A stretch of 64,000 nt of DNA, taken from contig JBAIAA010000446.1 of NCBI GenBank assembly GCA_037893245.1, positions 372,001 through 436,000 on the forward strand. The letters run 5' to 3'. The notes beneath the pieces are model-generated. The model was not told where the DNA came from. It saw nothing but the letters and a program-made list of their open reading frames with translations, and searched no databases. The DNA comes from Crossaster papposus. Taxonomy: Eukaryota; Echinodermata; Asteroidea; Velatida; Solasteridae. This document shows, piece after piece, positions 47,311-63,331 of the stretch. How positions within the stretch are numbered: position 1 is the first letter of the stretch; every line of letters begins with the position of its first letter. The position numbers were made by a program, and so were the translations under genes.

Positions 47311-47637
47311 AGAAATAACTTTTCATCGCTTCCATTTTGTCCTGTTTACAGTTGGAAAATGTCTGTTATTTGATATCTAGTGTATGAACAAATTACTTAC
47401 AAGTAATTAAAGGCTTGTGCAACTTTTAGCCTTTAGGAATATTCCAATAATGCAAGAATATCTGTGTAACATTTCATTCCTTGTTTATGATTAAGATGCA
47501 AAATAAGGCCTCTGCCTTTTAAAAAGACTTTCTTAAAGAATAGGCAAAATATTTTCATCAGAAAAAAGTTAAACACGATTTGGAAGACACGTTTATGTAT
47601 TTTAGTACATGATCTTTGTTTTGGCATTTTCGCTTAA

Positions 47638-47842
47638 CCAGTTCGCGCCGGATGACTTATATAAATGCAAAGTTTTCCCCAGATTCAAAACGAATGACGC
47701 ATAAACACGCTACGAGCTAGGCCGGAAATGCGTGGGTGTGCTTTCCGGCACTATTGGCCTGAACCTGCTTCGGATCAAGTTTCATTAAAAATAATCCCGC
47801 CCCTCGGCTCGGTGATGTTAAAATAATCCCGGCGCGAACTGG
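47638..47842. mobile_element. TTAA MITE, family CCAGTTCGCGCCGG
   Basis: TTAA at 47634-47637 and 47843-47846, with perfect 14 bp inverted ends CCAGTTCGCGCCGG / CCGGCGCGAACTGG. Length 205 bp, no coding sequence. Confidence 0.85.
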
Positions 47843-48277
47843 TTAAAGAATGCTTGTCTTGGAAGCCCTTAATATATAACAAATATACTGAACATTCATA
47901 TTTGAACACAATCAACATTGTATCTTGAGAATGCTACATCACAAATTCCGTCAACTTTTCAGGCAAAAATCAGGCAAAATCATATTTAGAAAGAGAACTT
48001 TAGTCTCCACCCAATGACAGCAATATTTTACTTCACAAGGTAAAGTAGGATATACACTATTGGTTGAAATACCAGGAATGGGTGGATTTTTGAAGGTCGT
48101 AGTTTATAGTAAATATTGTTTAACTGACCTGTCTGAAGTTTTACAATCATAGATGCTTTTTCTATTTTTCGGAACGATTACAGGATATCTAGCGCAATAA
48201 TTTTGCTAGTAATTTTTTATCTTGATATCTGCAAGTGTCGTATTCTACCTTTAACACGCACACACCCAGCTCTGTTT

Positions 48278-48625
48278 TGACCGTCTTCCCTCTTTTGTTT
48301 ATACTCTAACGTTTTTTGATGATCGCCATAGGATTTGTACATGGGAAAAGATGGTGGACGTTGTGTCAATCGTGGACCCATTGTTTGAATCCATATTCTT
48401 TTGTCCGACGACCACGATTGCCGGTCAATACAAACGCACCCAGTCATGTATAGACCGTCTTCCCTCTTTTGTTTATACTCTAACGTTTTTTGATGATCGC
48501 CATAGGATTTGTACACGGGAAAAGATCGTGGACGTTGTGTCAATCGTGGACCCATTGTTTGCCTCCCAATTCTTTTGTCCGACGACTACGATTGCCGGTC
48601 AATACAAACGCACACTGTTGACAGG
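48278..48625. repeat. Two-copy ~172 bp direct repeat
   Basis: GACCGTCTTCCCTCTTTTGT starts each copy (about 48278 and 48450). Both continue through GATGATCGCCATAGGATTTG and TCAATACAAACGCAC. A third partial copy is near 46470-46540. No function recognised. Confidence 0.8.
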
Positions 48626-48629
48626 TTAG

Positions 48630-49371
48630 TAGTTATTCATCTACTGCCTGCAACCTTGCTCCATACTTTAAACATCAATCATGTCATTATTAATGTATCA
48701 AATTATCTATCATTATCAAGCACTGTTATACTGCATAGTTAGTAAATTTATAAAAAATACTTTACAAGCATTTCATACAAATGTTTTATGTACACGATCA
48801 ACACACACAGTTTCATTAGAGGCGGTACTAGGTTCAAGTCCCACAATCTGAGCAAGCTGATTCCATTATTCTCAAAAGCTCTTCTGAGTATACAAGGCTT
48901 GTGAAATCTCAGGCTTATCTCTGCATACAAAGTAAAATAGTTGTGTCTCTAGTAAGTAACAAATATAGAAAGATATAAATATGAAAAAGCTACCTTATAA
49001 ATGTACAAAGTGTTCGCCACATCTATTACTGATCTTAGAGAACTACTGTCATTGTTGTAGACAGGTCTATCAATCTTGACGCCTTCTTATTCAGCTCGAC
49101 TCACACATGGTCTGAGCCAGGAATCGAACCCAGGCCACATTTAATTTGTAAGCGGTGAGCACTTTACTATCAATGCCACCTAATATTTTAATATCTGAAT
49201 ATATCAGGTCATCTGAATATCAAATCTAATATGGATATATTTAAATCTTGTGACGGACGCGACTACAACACTAACATTTGCTGTGCAGTTTTTGCCGCCA
49301 TGGTGACGTAGAGTACAGGTGCTTTCTTTGGCCTTCATGTTAGAAATAAAAACAGGAGGAATGCAGTTTAC
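48630..49371. other. Convergent intergenic region with a SINE
   Basis: Between the CCM2 3' end and the ICAP-1 stop. It contains a tRNA-derived SINE on the minus strand (about 49095-49185): complement of the B box at 49121-49132 (GAATCGAACCCA). No coding sequence. The minus-strand ATTAAA at 49140-49145, inside the SINE, is the nearest poly(A)-like signal for ICAP-1 that I find. Confidence 0.45.
49095..49185 (-). mobile_element. tRNA-derived SINE
   Basis: On the minus strand GGTGGCATTGATAGTAAAGT, then a GGTTCGATTC B box. It has tRNA-like box order and spacing but no intact tRNA stems. Confidence 0.6.
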
Positions 49372-52300
49372 TCAGAGTGGCTGAAGACTGGGATCTTGGC
49401 AGACAGCATCGAACAGAACTCCAAGTAGTTGAGAAATCTGCTTGGCTTGACCCTAGGGTTGCAAAACAAACAGGAGAATACATGAACGAATAAAGGCCGA
49501 ATATTTCAAGCTATTCACTGTAGAAAAACACAGATATATGTTTGTTTCAAATGACAGACTGGTTGTGTATTGTCAATGCATGTAGCACATTCAACCTGAA
49601 AGAACACTGGCTTCATTACAATTTAGATGTTGAATTGAATTGAATTGAATTGAACATTTCTAACAATCTGAGCAATACATTATCAAAATATAGAAAAAGA
49701 CGACAACTAATGCTTCCTTTTACCTGATGTTCACATTGGAAGAGCAGACAGTCATACGTATCCTCCCCTTCTTTGCCGATTTTCATGGCGAGTAGTTGGC
49801 TGCCAGTGGAGTCTTCAAAATGCACCAAACGAACCACCTCAATCAAGCCAAATCGCCACCGAACAATCTAAGAACAAGTATCTGAGAGCTTCACACACCA
49901 GTTAAACTGAAGAGAGTCATTTTGGCCTAAAGTCATTGAGCCAAACTTAAAAGCCACCACCTTCAATCTGACAAAACCTTTATAGGAACTATCAAAGTTG
50001 GACTCGTGCAGTGACAGTGGTGTAGCAAGAAGATTGCTTTAGAGATCTTTGTACGTTCCTTCCATAGAAGTGCAGCCTCATATAAATAATGATAATGTAC
50101 TGTGTTATGCATGGGTCTGTGTTATGGTTTAAACCCTTGTACTATCACACACAAGTCAAACACCGTAACCATTGGAATAATTAGTTGCACTTGTTTTAAG
50201 CTTGAGTTGAGTTAAGACTAATTAGGCCGAGTTGGGTGTTGTGCTTGCTTGGTCTGTGCAGATGTCTGTATACACGAAGACAAACTGAGGTGATTCTTGT
50301 GTTAATAGGGCACTTGCTGCACTTTGGATACAACGTTGATGATAACATTCAGGACTGGGTTGTGATAAAAGGACTGGGTTGTGATGACAGGATGTGTTGT
50401 GGATGCGCTCTCAAGTCCGACTTGTCATTAACCCTAACCCTACCTAATGCTACTTTTTACTACTAGTAGTAAAAAGTAGTATGCAGTACTCTCATTGACT
50501 TGTGTGCAATGCCTGTAGTAATTTTTAGTATTTGGTACTTCACCCCTGATTGCACTCATAGTACTTTTTAGCATTGGGTCCCTCTGCTTGCTGAGTGTGC
50601 ATGGCCCATGTATGCTGTGTAAGGTGTTCTATAAACTCTACAGCAAAAATTGTCACTTGGGACACAGCAATGGGTCGAGGCTGGACTACTGCATTTTTTT
50701 CCAGGTAAGTATTACTGACCTGTATTGCCACTATTAGTATTTTGTAGTTGGCAGTATCTGTACTCTGTCAGTACACACCCAATCATCAGTCACGGAGAGA
50801 CCCAATGCTACAAAATACTAAGTAGTATTCTGTAGTACACAGTGCTTTAGCCCAAAGTAAGGCCTAGGGGGTTAGGGTTAAACCAAAATGATAACTTAGC
50901 GTGAATTCTTAGCGTATTTCTGCCAAGAGTTATGGCATGGGATAGTTTTAGGCTATCTGCTATAGTGAGCTGTCAGGTTGACTCAATGTGGTCTTACCTG
51001 AGGTGATGGCGAGTACGCTTCGATGATTTTCACGCCGTACTTGGACAGATTGAGGTACACACAGTCTCTTTGGTTATCTGCGTGCTTAAACTGGGTCTCC
51101 CTCTGAATTGAAAAGCACAGAAAACATTAACAAATGTATTCATGTACAACTGCAAAAACTCCAAGGCCAATATATGGCATATGGGTGTAACATTCTTTCC
51201 TTAACCCTAACAATCCCCATCCAGTCAAACTACAACACTAGATTTCATTGGGATCTGTTAGGATGGGTACTGGACCCCTATAAACTGACAGTCTTTTACA
51301 CTGGGTTAGGCATACCTTTAGAATCAGCAGTATGATGTTGGGATTTGCCAGGATGATTCCTAATAAATTACACAAGGGATTAATTTTCAAGATACACAAG
51401 TTCGAACCCCAACGAGAACATGGTGAATGTGTTCTTTAGCAAGACACTTTACTACAATTGCCTTTCTCCACCCAGGAGTTAGATGGGTACCTGTAAAAGT
51501 AGAGACCACATGTGCTGATCTTGAGCTGCTGCATAAATGGTTCCTAGTAAGCAGGGTAAATAAGGTGCACTTTGTAACCTCTGAAAAAGGCGCGTTATTT
51601 ATTATTATTAAGAATTTTATCCGACGTCTTATGACCACAAACCTGCGCCTGGTCCAGAGCATTGATAAGATCTACCTCATCTTCCTCTGAATGTTGTAGA
51701 CCCTGTGCGTTGTGAATCATTCCCACGTAACGTACTGAGAAGTCAACGCTTAACTCAACCGACATATGATGGCCTGAAACCAAAAACAAAATACAATCAA
51801 AAGTAGGATTTTATATTGGATTCTTTTGGGGAGCATATAATCGGTTTTTTTAGTCAAGGTTATGTACAGTTACGGTCGCAAAATTTTAAGAAGGGTTGTG
51901 GTAAGGGGGCATGGCAGGGAGGGGCTGAGGGTGGGAGGACTTGAGCTTTCCTCGTCAGGGGTAGGGGTAGAGGTAGGAGTTGGGAGGGGGGATAGGGGCT
52001 AGGAGGGTATGTTTTTCTAGTACCTGGCAATACTGAAGCTAAATCAGTCAATAATCGGTTGTTCATGATCTGAGTCTCTGCGTGGTTACTGTGCACCATG
52101 GCTGGAATTTCCTGCAGATGGAAACCAGAAAAGTTCAGAAATGTGTAGAAATGGAACTAAAAACTGAAGGATCCAATTATGTCTTGGGAACTTAAACTAA
52201 AACTGGCACTCCATTGGCTAGCAAGAGGGCCTAGTAGCGGTTACGTCATTACGTCTACAAGATTGCTAGAGCTATTGTAGTCCATACTCGGAACAATCAT

Positions 52301-52878
52301 CCATAATTGGCACTGATGGGAAAGAATGTTGCAACCTGACGCTGTTTTTTTCTTCATAATTATATCATCTTAACCCTAACCCTCCAGAGTATTTTGGCTA
52401 GAAACCCTGCCAGACGCAACAGATTGCATACTGTGTCACATTGACTTGTGTGCAGAGTCCAGCAAGGTCAAGCAGTCACCACAGATGCACTGTGCTGGAT
52501 TTGGCAGGGTTAGGGTTAATGAAGGTCAATCAGTGAAAAAAATGATGAAAAGACATAAAACAATCTAGGACTGATAAACATTTTCAATTTTGTTAGAAAA
52601 TAGAAGTCTACGGAAAGTTGAGAAGATTTTCTTAACTCTCAGTAGACTTTATATACAACCGACGAAGCATCTAGAGTAGATACAACATTTGTTCTGATTT
52701 AAACAATACAACGTACCTGATTGTTAGCACCCGGTATACCACGATATGACGTCTGCACTGCCGACTCGCGACTTCCCTGTCTTTGAGGGAGATGTTCCGT
52801 ATCAATAGCCGCTTCTAATGCTGCTACGATGGCTGCCTCTTTGGGGTCCGAGCGCTCTTTTTTCTTCTTGCGGAACAT
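49372..52878 (-). CDS. ITGB1BP1: ICAP-1 (integrin beta-1-binding protein 1)
   Basis: PTB-domain adaptor that in vertebrates binds the NPxY tail of integrin beta-1 and the N-terminal NPxY of KRIT1, restraining integrin activation. Six exons (minus): 52878-52717, 52111-52024, 51773-51643, 51102-50998, 49867-49724 and 49452-49372. All phases agree, giving 236 aa (human 200). It starts MFRKKKKERS, close to the MFRKGKK nuclear-localisation start of ICAP-1. A Ser/Gln-rich linker follows. The PTB domain runs from about residue 86 to the end: SVRYVGMI, DLINALDQAQ, LSKYGVKI, VVRLVHFEDSTGSQLLAMK, YDCLLFQCEHQGQAKQI and LGVLFDAVCQDP all match in order. Longer than human mainly in the N-terminal half. A MITE sits in intron 1, a SINE tail in intron 3 and a telomere-ended MITE in intron 4. 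Confidence 0.93.
50432..50877. mobile_element. TTAA MITE with telomere-like ends (long family), copy 1
   Basis: TTAA at 50428-50431 and 50878-50881. Left end CCCTAACCCTACC, right end GGGGGTTAGGG. The interior contains CAATGCCTGTAGTAATTTTT and repeated AGTA / TACT motifs that pair across the element. In intron 4 of ICAP-1. Confidence 0.85.
51395..51560 (+). mobile_element. SINE with a conserved tail
   Basis: GTTCGAACCCCAACGAGAAC (B-box-like), then TTAGCAAGACACTTTACTAC and TCTCCACCCAGGAGTTAGAT. The same tail is near 58090 in LYPLA intron 3. In ICAP-1 intron 3. Confidence 0.6.
52374..52515. mobile_element. Short MITE with telomere-like ends, copy 2
   Basis: TTAA at 52370-52373 and 52516-52519, with ends CCCTAACCCTCCAG and GGCAGGGTTAGGG. 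142 bp. It shares its interior (GAAACCCTGCCA, CACAGATGCACTGT) with 26928-27042. In ICAP-1 intron 1. Confidence 0.85.
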
Positions 52879-52978
52879 ATAGGGCTGTTGTCTAGTGCCC
52901 TATGTGGTTCGCACACATTGGTGCAATGGACGAGCTAAGGAACCTGCACATGAGTAGTCAGAGCCTTTCTTTATAATC

Positions 52979-54165
52979 AGGGGTTTCCCTTAACTTTTTT
53001 TTTCAGTGGCCCGCCGGGCTACCTAATTAGAGTTTTCAGTCGCCCGAAAGCATTTTCAGTGGCCACGTGTGCATTTGCCATACTGTGTTTTTCACCGAGG
53101 TTACGCAACGCCAACTGCATTGTCCGACCTTCCGCGAAAGCCCGCCGCGCGTTTGGTAAAATTGCCGTAACGCGGCACGGCAGGGCACGGCACGGCACTT
53201 CACAGCCGGCCAGCCCACTGCTTGTTGTAATTGCTGATCTTGCGGGAAGATTTAATTTGCATCCGCCACAAAAGCTATCAAAACTAAACCTCGCATGTGA
53301 CAACAAAACTGGCGGAGTTATTGTAAAAGCATATTAAATGTTTAAGGTTGAAAACATTTTTGGAAAAAAAACGGAGAATGTTGGCCTAAATCAATCTTTC
53401 ACACGATGAACGAACGCCGAGCTGACCAACACACCACACAAGGCGAAGCGTAAACAGAATGCAGGAGAATGCAGGAAACATGCCGCGGTAGAACATTTTG
53501 TAGAAACACGCTACATCGCTCAAGAAGGACAAGCGTTACTACCTCGAAAGAAATACATTAACAGAAAATAAAAAAATAGGAAAGGGCGACCATGATCTGA
53601 TAATTAACCTGCAGGATATGACTTTCTTCATTGAGGTTTGTTTGCCAGGCATTTTTACATCTTACGATGTCAAATTCGACCATTTCGCGTAACGGAAAAA
53701 TACATGCATGTCGGCCATGGACTGGTTTCGGTCCTTAACTTTGTCCATTGAAGCGTGCGGCGGAAACCAATCCAACAATGCGCCTGCATTATGCATGCTT
53801 TGCATGGGGCGAGCACATGGCTTTTTGGCACCATCACCGTTTTTACGTACGCTTGCGGTAGGGATGTACATGTACATGTATGTGTGCCGCACAGGCCATG
53901 CGCGCCATGCGCTAGCGCTAGCCATAGCAAGCAGGCTATAAACATCGCGAATCTGTATCGATCCTATCTCTGCAATGCACGTGCGCGTGCACTGTTGTGT
54001 AAAGGTACTGCTGTACATGTACTAGTAAACAGTTGATCTGGGAAATCACATGTAATGTATTCAATATTTTAACTCGCCGGCCGGACGACCGAGGCAGTGT
54101 TTTGAGTCGTCCGTGGCTGTTTTGGGTCGCATTTGGCGAGCTGGCGACCGCTAAGGGGAAACCCT
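52979..54165. mobile_element. Non-autonomous DNA transposon, ends CAGGGGTTTCCC
   Basis: Left CAGGGGTTTCCCTTA at 52979 and right TAAGGGGAAACCCTG ending 54165. ATAAT lies immediately outside both ends, a likely 5 bp target duplication. Subterminal GTCGCCCG / GGCGACC motifs also pair. About 1.19 kb. Short frames show no transposase. The left end is 101 bp from the ICAP-1 start codon. Confidence 0.7.
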
Positions 54166-55117
54166 GATAATGCCCCTGGTCGACTGTGCAGGGAAGACTT
54201 TGTATGTATTTACATCAGTACGTTTGCATGCGAATGCTACCATACAAAGCCATCGCAAGATGAGCTAAATTTAAACAAATAAAATGTATTATTCAATATA
54301 TGATGTTTAATGTTAACACAACAAGAAAATGTCAGCACCTTTGACGTCGTACTCTCGTAGGTAGGCCTATTTTCAAAATTAGAAGAGTAAACATTTAAAT
54401 ATAGAGGGAAATTGCAGCATCTCCATCATAAAGGTAAACTTCTAAACCCATTCACTTCTTAAATTTCGATAATTGGTCAAGCCGAAAGCAACCTGAATAA
54501 TTTGTGCGATCCGGAACTAGAAAAACGACTATGTCCGGAAACTGGGCATGGTAGACCCGTCCCAACTTCCTTAGTTTTTTTGGTTTTTACCCACCCAATT
54601 CAAGAACACGATAACAAAACAATATATTTTCACACATATTGTCTGATTAATTCAACAAATATGTACACTCACGTGTGCCAATGCTTCATAACACTGACAA
54701 ATTGGCCTTGTTGTTTGATAACAAGTTTGAAGTCCCAGTCCCACCGTTAATTGTGAAGGACGCCCTCTAAAATTACCAGACGGTCGACTGGTAATTTTAG
54801 AGGGCGCCCTCCACAATTAAGTAGTGGTGGTTTAATTTGTCGCACGGTGGCGCTGTTGGAAACCAAGAAGAAATTATGCGGGATGTGAAAAGACAGGACT
54901 CCTCAATTTCACTCCAAATATAGGCGTAAGTTGTAATTTGTTTTATTTATTATTCAATGAAAACTATACATGTATTATCTGTGTTTGTCAATCCACCAAT
55001 TACTTAAACAAAATTATATCATTTGTATTAATAATATTATTTATTTTAAAATAAATGTTTATTTTAAATAATGAATTGGCTCGATCTAGTCCTATCAATC
55101 CTACTCCTAGAGATTGT
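54166..55117. other. Intergenic; palindrome only
   Basis: AT-rich, no coding sequence. It contains a strong hairpin at about 54748-54821 with arms of 33 bases (31 matching) around ACGGTCGA: CCCTCTAAAATTACCAG and CTGGTAATTTTAGAGGG. Confidence 0.6.
54748..54821. repeat. Hairpin, 33 bp arms, 8 bp loop
   Basis: Arms TTAATTGTGAAGGACGCCCT... and its near-perfect complement, with two mismatches. Possibly a small MITE. Confidence 0.85.
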
Positions 55118-56714
55118 AGGTCAACTCGCCCCCTGACCGACTCGCCCCTTACCTACTCGCCCCTTACCAACTCGCCCCCTGACCGACTCGCCCCCTGACC
55201 GACTCGCCCCTTACTAACTCGCCCCCTGACCGACTCGCCCCCTGGCCGACTCGCCTCCTGACCGACTCGCCCCCTGACCGACTCGCCCTCTCGTTTGATT
55301 TATGGACCTTGTACGATCGATGTACATCATGTATATTCGTTACCATAAAATTCGTCATTTTGAGGAATAAAAACGAACTCTCAACTTAGACATTTTGCGG
55401 ACTGATCAGAGGAAGCAAAAAATAGGCTGCAAGAATGCGACTTCCAAGAAATCAATGGAAACGGACAACTTTCTAATAATATTCTTCCTCAAGTTGTGTA
55501 CAATTTATTTACATTAGGCATACAAAGAAATGATTCAAATATTATAATTAAGGAGAAATCTACAATGTGATGGACTAGACTGGACTCCCGCGAACAATAA
55601 ATGACGACGATTCCGAACCCCCGCGCATGTTTGGCAAACTTTTGGAAACTTAAAAATACGAATGTTGACTTTGCCATTTTTTTGGCATTCGCATCCTTCG
55701 CAAATCGTTTGCGTGCCCCGCAAAAACCCACCCTAAAGCATGCAAAAAAAAAAGGTTTATGGATGTGTCTTTAAAAAGTTCGTGCTTTTTATGTTCTGAA
55801 TATTCTCAGGTCTAACACGACATAGGCTACCAAACGTCTTATAAAATGTGAAAATCACATTTAACACCATTGGACATACAAAATACCAAAAACAGTCCCC
55901 CCTTCTCCAAAAGTAGCAACCTCATTGGTCAAATTAGCGACTTTATTGTATTCACTGTCAGCTCTTTGATCTGGGTTTTTCACCATCTTTCACTACGTTT
56001 GGCGGACTGATCAGAGGGAGCCGACAGTTTTGTAGATGAGCGTCGTAACACCCAGTTCAATCCCTCATTAAGAGCGTTGGTTTTCGTAACAAAGAATGGT
56101 GGAGTGATTGACAGATTCCCTATAGCTTCCTTGAAAAGCCCTATTGGGTTGGAAAGCAGTAAACAAAATCGCATCAAATTATGCGATCAACTTGTCCCCC
56201 CGCGCTCCGAAAAAAAACTCATAAAAACAAGAACCAAACATGATTATTCCCCCCCCAAAAAAAAAAAAATTTCTTTAAATATATAAATGTATAAATAAAT
56301 TGTTATGAGTTTAACTTTTTTGGCTTTGAGGATTTAGGCCTACTGCTTTGCCTTTAATTTCCACCACCGAAACGAACATCAAAAGGTATTTTCTAAAACT
56401 TAGATAAAAATAATCGAGATTAGGGCCTATGCAAGAGAATAATCAAGAAAAAAGTTTACCCACATCGTCTTTTCAGTTGTTAAGTTCTACGAGGGCAAAT
56501 GATACAAATTATAGAATTAAAAATACATGTAAATCAAACCAGGGGGCGAGTCGGTCAGGGGGCAAGTCGGTCAGGAGGCGAGTCGGCCAGGGGGCGAGTC
56601 GGTCAGGGGGCGAGTTAGTAAGGGGCGAGTCGGTCAGGGGGCGAGTCGGTCAGGGGGCGAGTTGGAAAGGGGCGAGTAGGTAAGGGGCGAGTCGGTCAGG
56701 GGGCGAGTTGACCT
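55118..56714. mobile_element. Foldback (FB/TU-like) transposon
   Basis: Two 185 bp inverted ends (55118-55302 and 56530-56714) are built entirely of 15-16 bp tandem units of the type CTCGCCCCCTGACCGA and CTCGCCCCTTACCTA. The variant order is nearly the same in both arms, including one CTGGCCGA and one CTCCTGACC unit. Both outer tips read AGGTCAACTCG. The 1.2 kb middle holds no recognisable transposase. Drosophila FB and sea-urchin TU elements have inverted ends made of short tandem repeats in this way. Confidence 0.8.
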
Positions 56715-56978
56715 GACACCCTCCTAGACCTAGTCCTAGTCATAACCATAACTTGTTGTACGTACGTTTCTCGGCAAGTACATATTTAATATCATTTTAG
56801 CAGTGTATTTTCTTCTCTTTTGTTGGTAAGTTTGATGTATTTCTGTGCCGTCCGTAAGCATCTTGCAGCCATCTCCTCAAGTTGTCACCGTTGTCCTGCC
56901 TTCACCCTGTCATCATTCCTGACATTCTCTCTCCTTGTGACGCGTGGTACCTGGGGTAGTAAGAACAAGGGTGTGTTT
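56715..56978 (+). promoter_or_regulatory. Upstream region of the thioesterase gene
   Basis: The foldback element ends 265 bases before the LYPLA ATG. The frame upstream of that ATG is open to 56820 but has no family resemblance, so I treat it as leader. No TATA box identified. Confidence 0.35.
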
Positions 56979-61486
<4,508 letters not shown>

Positions 61487-63086
61487 CATCTGTCTTGAGC
61501 CAGCTTGTTTAAAAGACTTGTGTAAAGTACACAAAAAATGGCCAATTCACAAGACATTATTTGTTTTTGTTTTCTTTTCTTCTTGTTGAAGAAACATCTG
61601 ATGCACTACATTTTTGTCTTTGTTATTAAATCCTGTTTATTTGTATATTGAAAATGTAATTTTGCTTACTGCATCCCAGGAACACTAAGCCAGGTTTTTA
61701 TTTAAATTAATTTACTTCAGTTTATAACCAAGAAAATATAAAAAGACTTTATTTTTTCTTTAAAAAAAATCATCGTACAGTAGTTGGAACAATTTTTATT
61801 AAAGGTTTTTGTTTTAATTAATTTTATCTGGTTATTAGCTGCTGCCATTAATCTGATTAATGATCTTCCTTTTCTGATTGTTTGTAAATGTTTGAATGAA
61901 TTGAATTTGGCAGAGATTTTATTGAGTAATCATAATGAATTTATGAATTGTGTTCACCGAGTAAGACATTGTTTTATGTATATATACATATAATAACATT
62001 TGATACTTGTGATTCTGGGGTAAATTTTTATTTTCATCCCAAGTAAAATGTTGGACTTATTGCCATCGTGCACTTAATTACCAAGTTAAATCTTCCCTCT
62101 CAAGATAATCGCACATTTTCCCAAGTTGAAAAGCCGAACTCGTACATTTACCAGTAAAGCCGTAAAAAGGTCGAATATCTTTGTATTTAAAATTCTCTTG
62201 TGATATCAGTTTATTCAGAAAAGTGTTAATTCTGTTTAAAGAATGACCACTTTTTTGTTATTTCTTCTTGCATGCCTTGACGTAATTGGCAGACTGATTT
62301 GCACATGCATATTACACAATGGATTCAGTGCCAAGTAACAATAGATTTCCATTGTTAGTGGACTATTTTTCTTTTGTTATATGTTCATAGTGTTATAGAC
62401 CCCCATCCATGCACATATCTTTGTCGAAAACAAAGATATTGTTAAAGATGATTTAGAGTTTGCAGAAAGCAGTTTATTGGGAAGGGGGGGTTAATGACTA
62501 CTTATGACACTTTAAAGAAAGTTAAATGCTTTCATCAAATTTTGAAAATAATGTTAAATGATGTAAGCTCAACTCGTTCAATGATCATGATGAATTGGGT
62601 GATGGCACATACGAATTTGCTGCTTTAATAAATATTAATTAAAGCGCAATGACTCTAATTAGGTTATTTGTATATTAATTAGGAATAAGTCCTGTACAGT
62701 ATTCCATATGTAGACCAGCTCAATTTATTGCTTAGTCGAATCAAGTTACCAGCAATACTAGCTTTGTATTTATATTGTGACTAGTTTTTCCAAGGTGATG
62801 TGAGCTCGGCCCATTAATTTGCTTTTTTGTAAAAATAGCATTGAATGTTTAATAGCTCCCTCCTCTATACATATGAAGCGCGATATGTGGCAGAGAAAAC
62901 CCCCCCTCTTTTGTGTTGACCATTGTGTTCCTGGAATCTCGGGAATTCCTTTTAGGTTTCAAGGGGGGGATGGGTTAGGTTACAATAGTGTTGAGTGTGT
63001 ATAAAGTATAGGGATAAGAGGGGGGTACCCCTCTGCCACATATCGTGCTGGGTATACCTCTTCCACTTGAGGCCAGTTATGGTCTT
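61487..63086. other. LYPLA 3' UTR and AT-rich intergenic DNA
   Basis: ATTAAA near 61625 is the first poly(A)-like signal after the stop. The rest is AT-rich with no coding frame of note. Confidence 0.5.
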
Positions 63087-63331
63087 GGGCCAATTTCATA
63101 GAGCTGCTAAGCACACAAATTTGCTTAGCATGACAATTTGTCCTTGGCAAAAACAAGGTTACTGACCAAATTTTCACGTGATCTTCATTGTTTTGGATTG
63201 ATAATCAGCTGGTTTTTTTTGCTTAGCATGAAAAAAACGTAACATTTTGGCTGGTAACCTGTTTTTAATGAGCAAGACTTTTTTTGTGCTAAGCAAATTG
63301 GTGTGCTTAGCAGCTCTATGAAATTTGCCCC
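63087..63331. mobile_element. MITE with AGCTGCTAAGCAC ends
   Basis: Left GGGCCAATTTCATAGAGCTG, then CTAAGCACACAAATTTGCTT. Right is the complement (AAGCAAATTGGTGTGCTTAG, then CAGCTCTATGAAATTTGCCC). Inverted ends of about 45 bp in a 245 bp element. Confidence 0.85.

Noticed and set aside
53019-54036. Several 60-118 codon frames in the CAGGGG transposon
   Set aside because: Overlapping frames on both strands, no transposase motif, and confined to a non-autonomous element.
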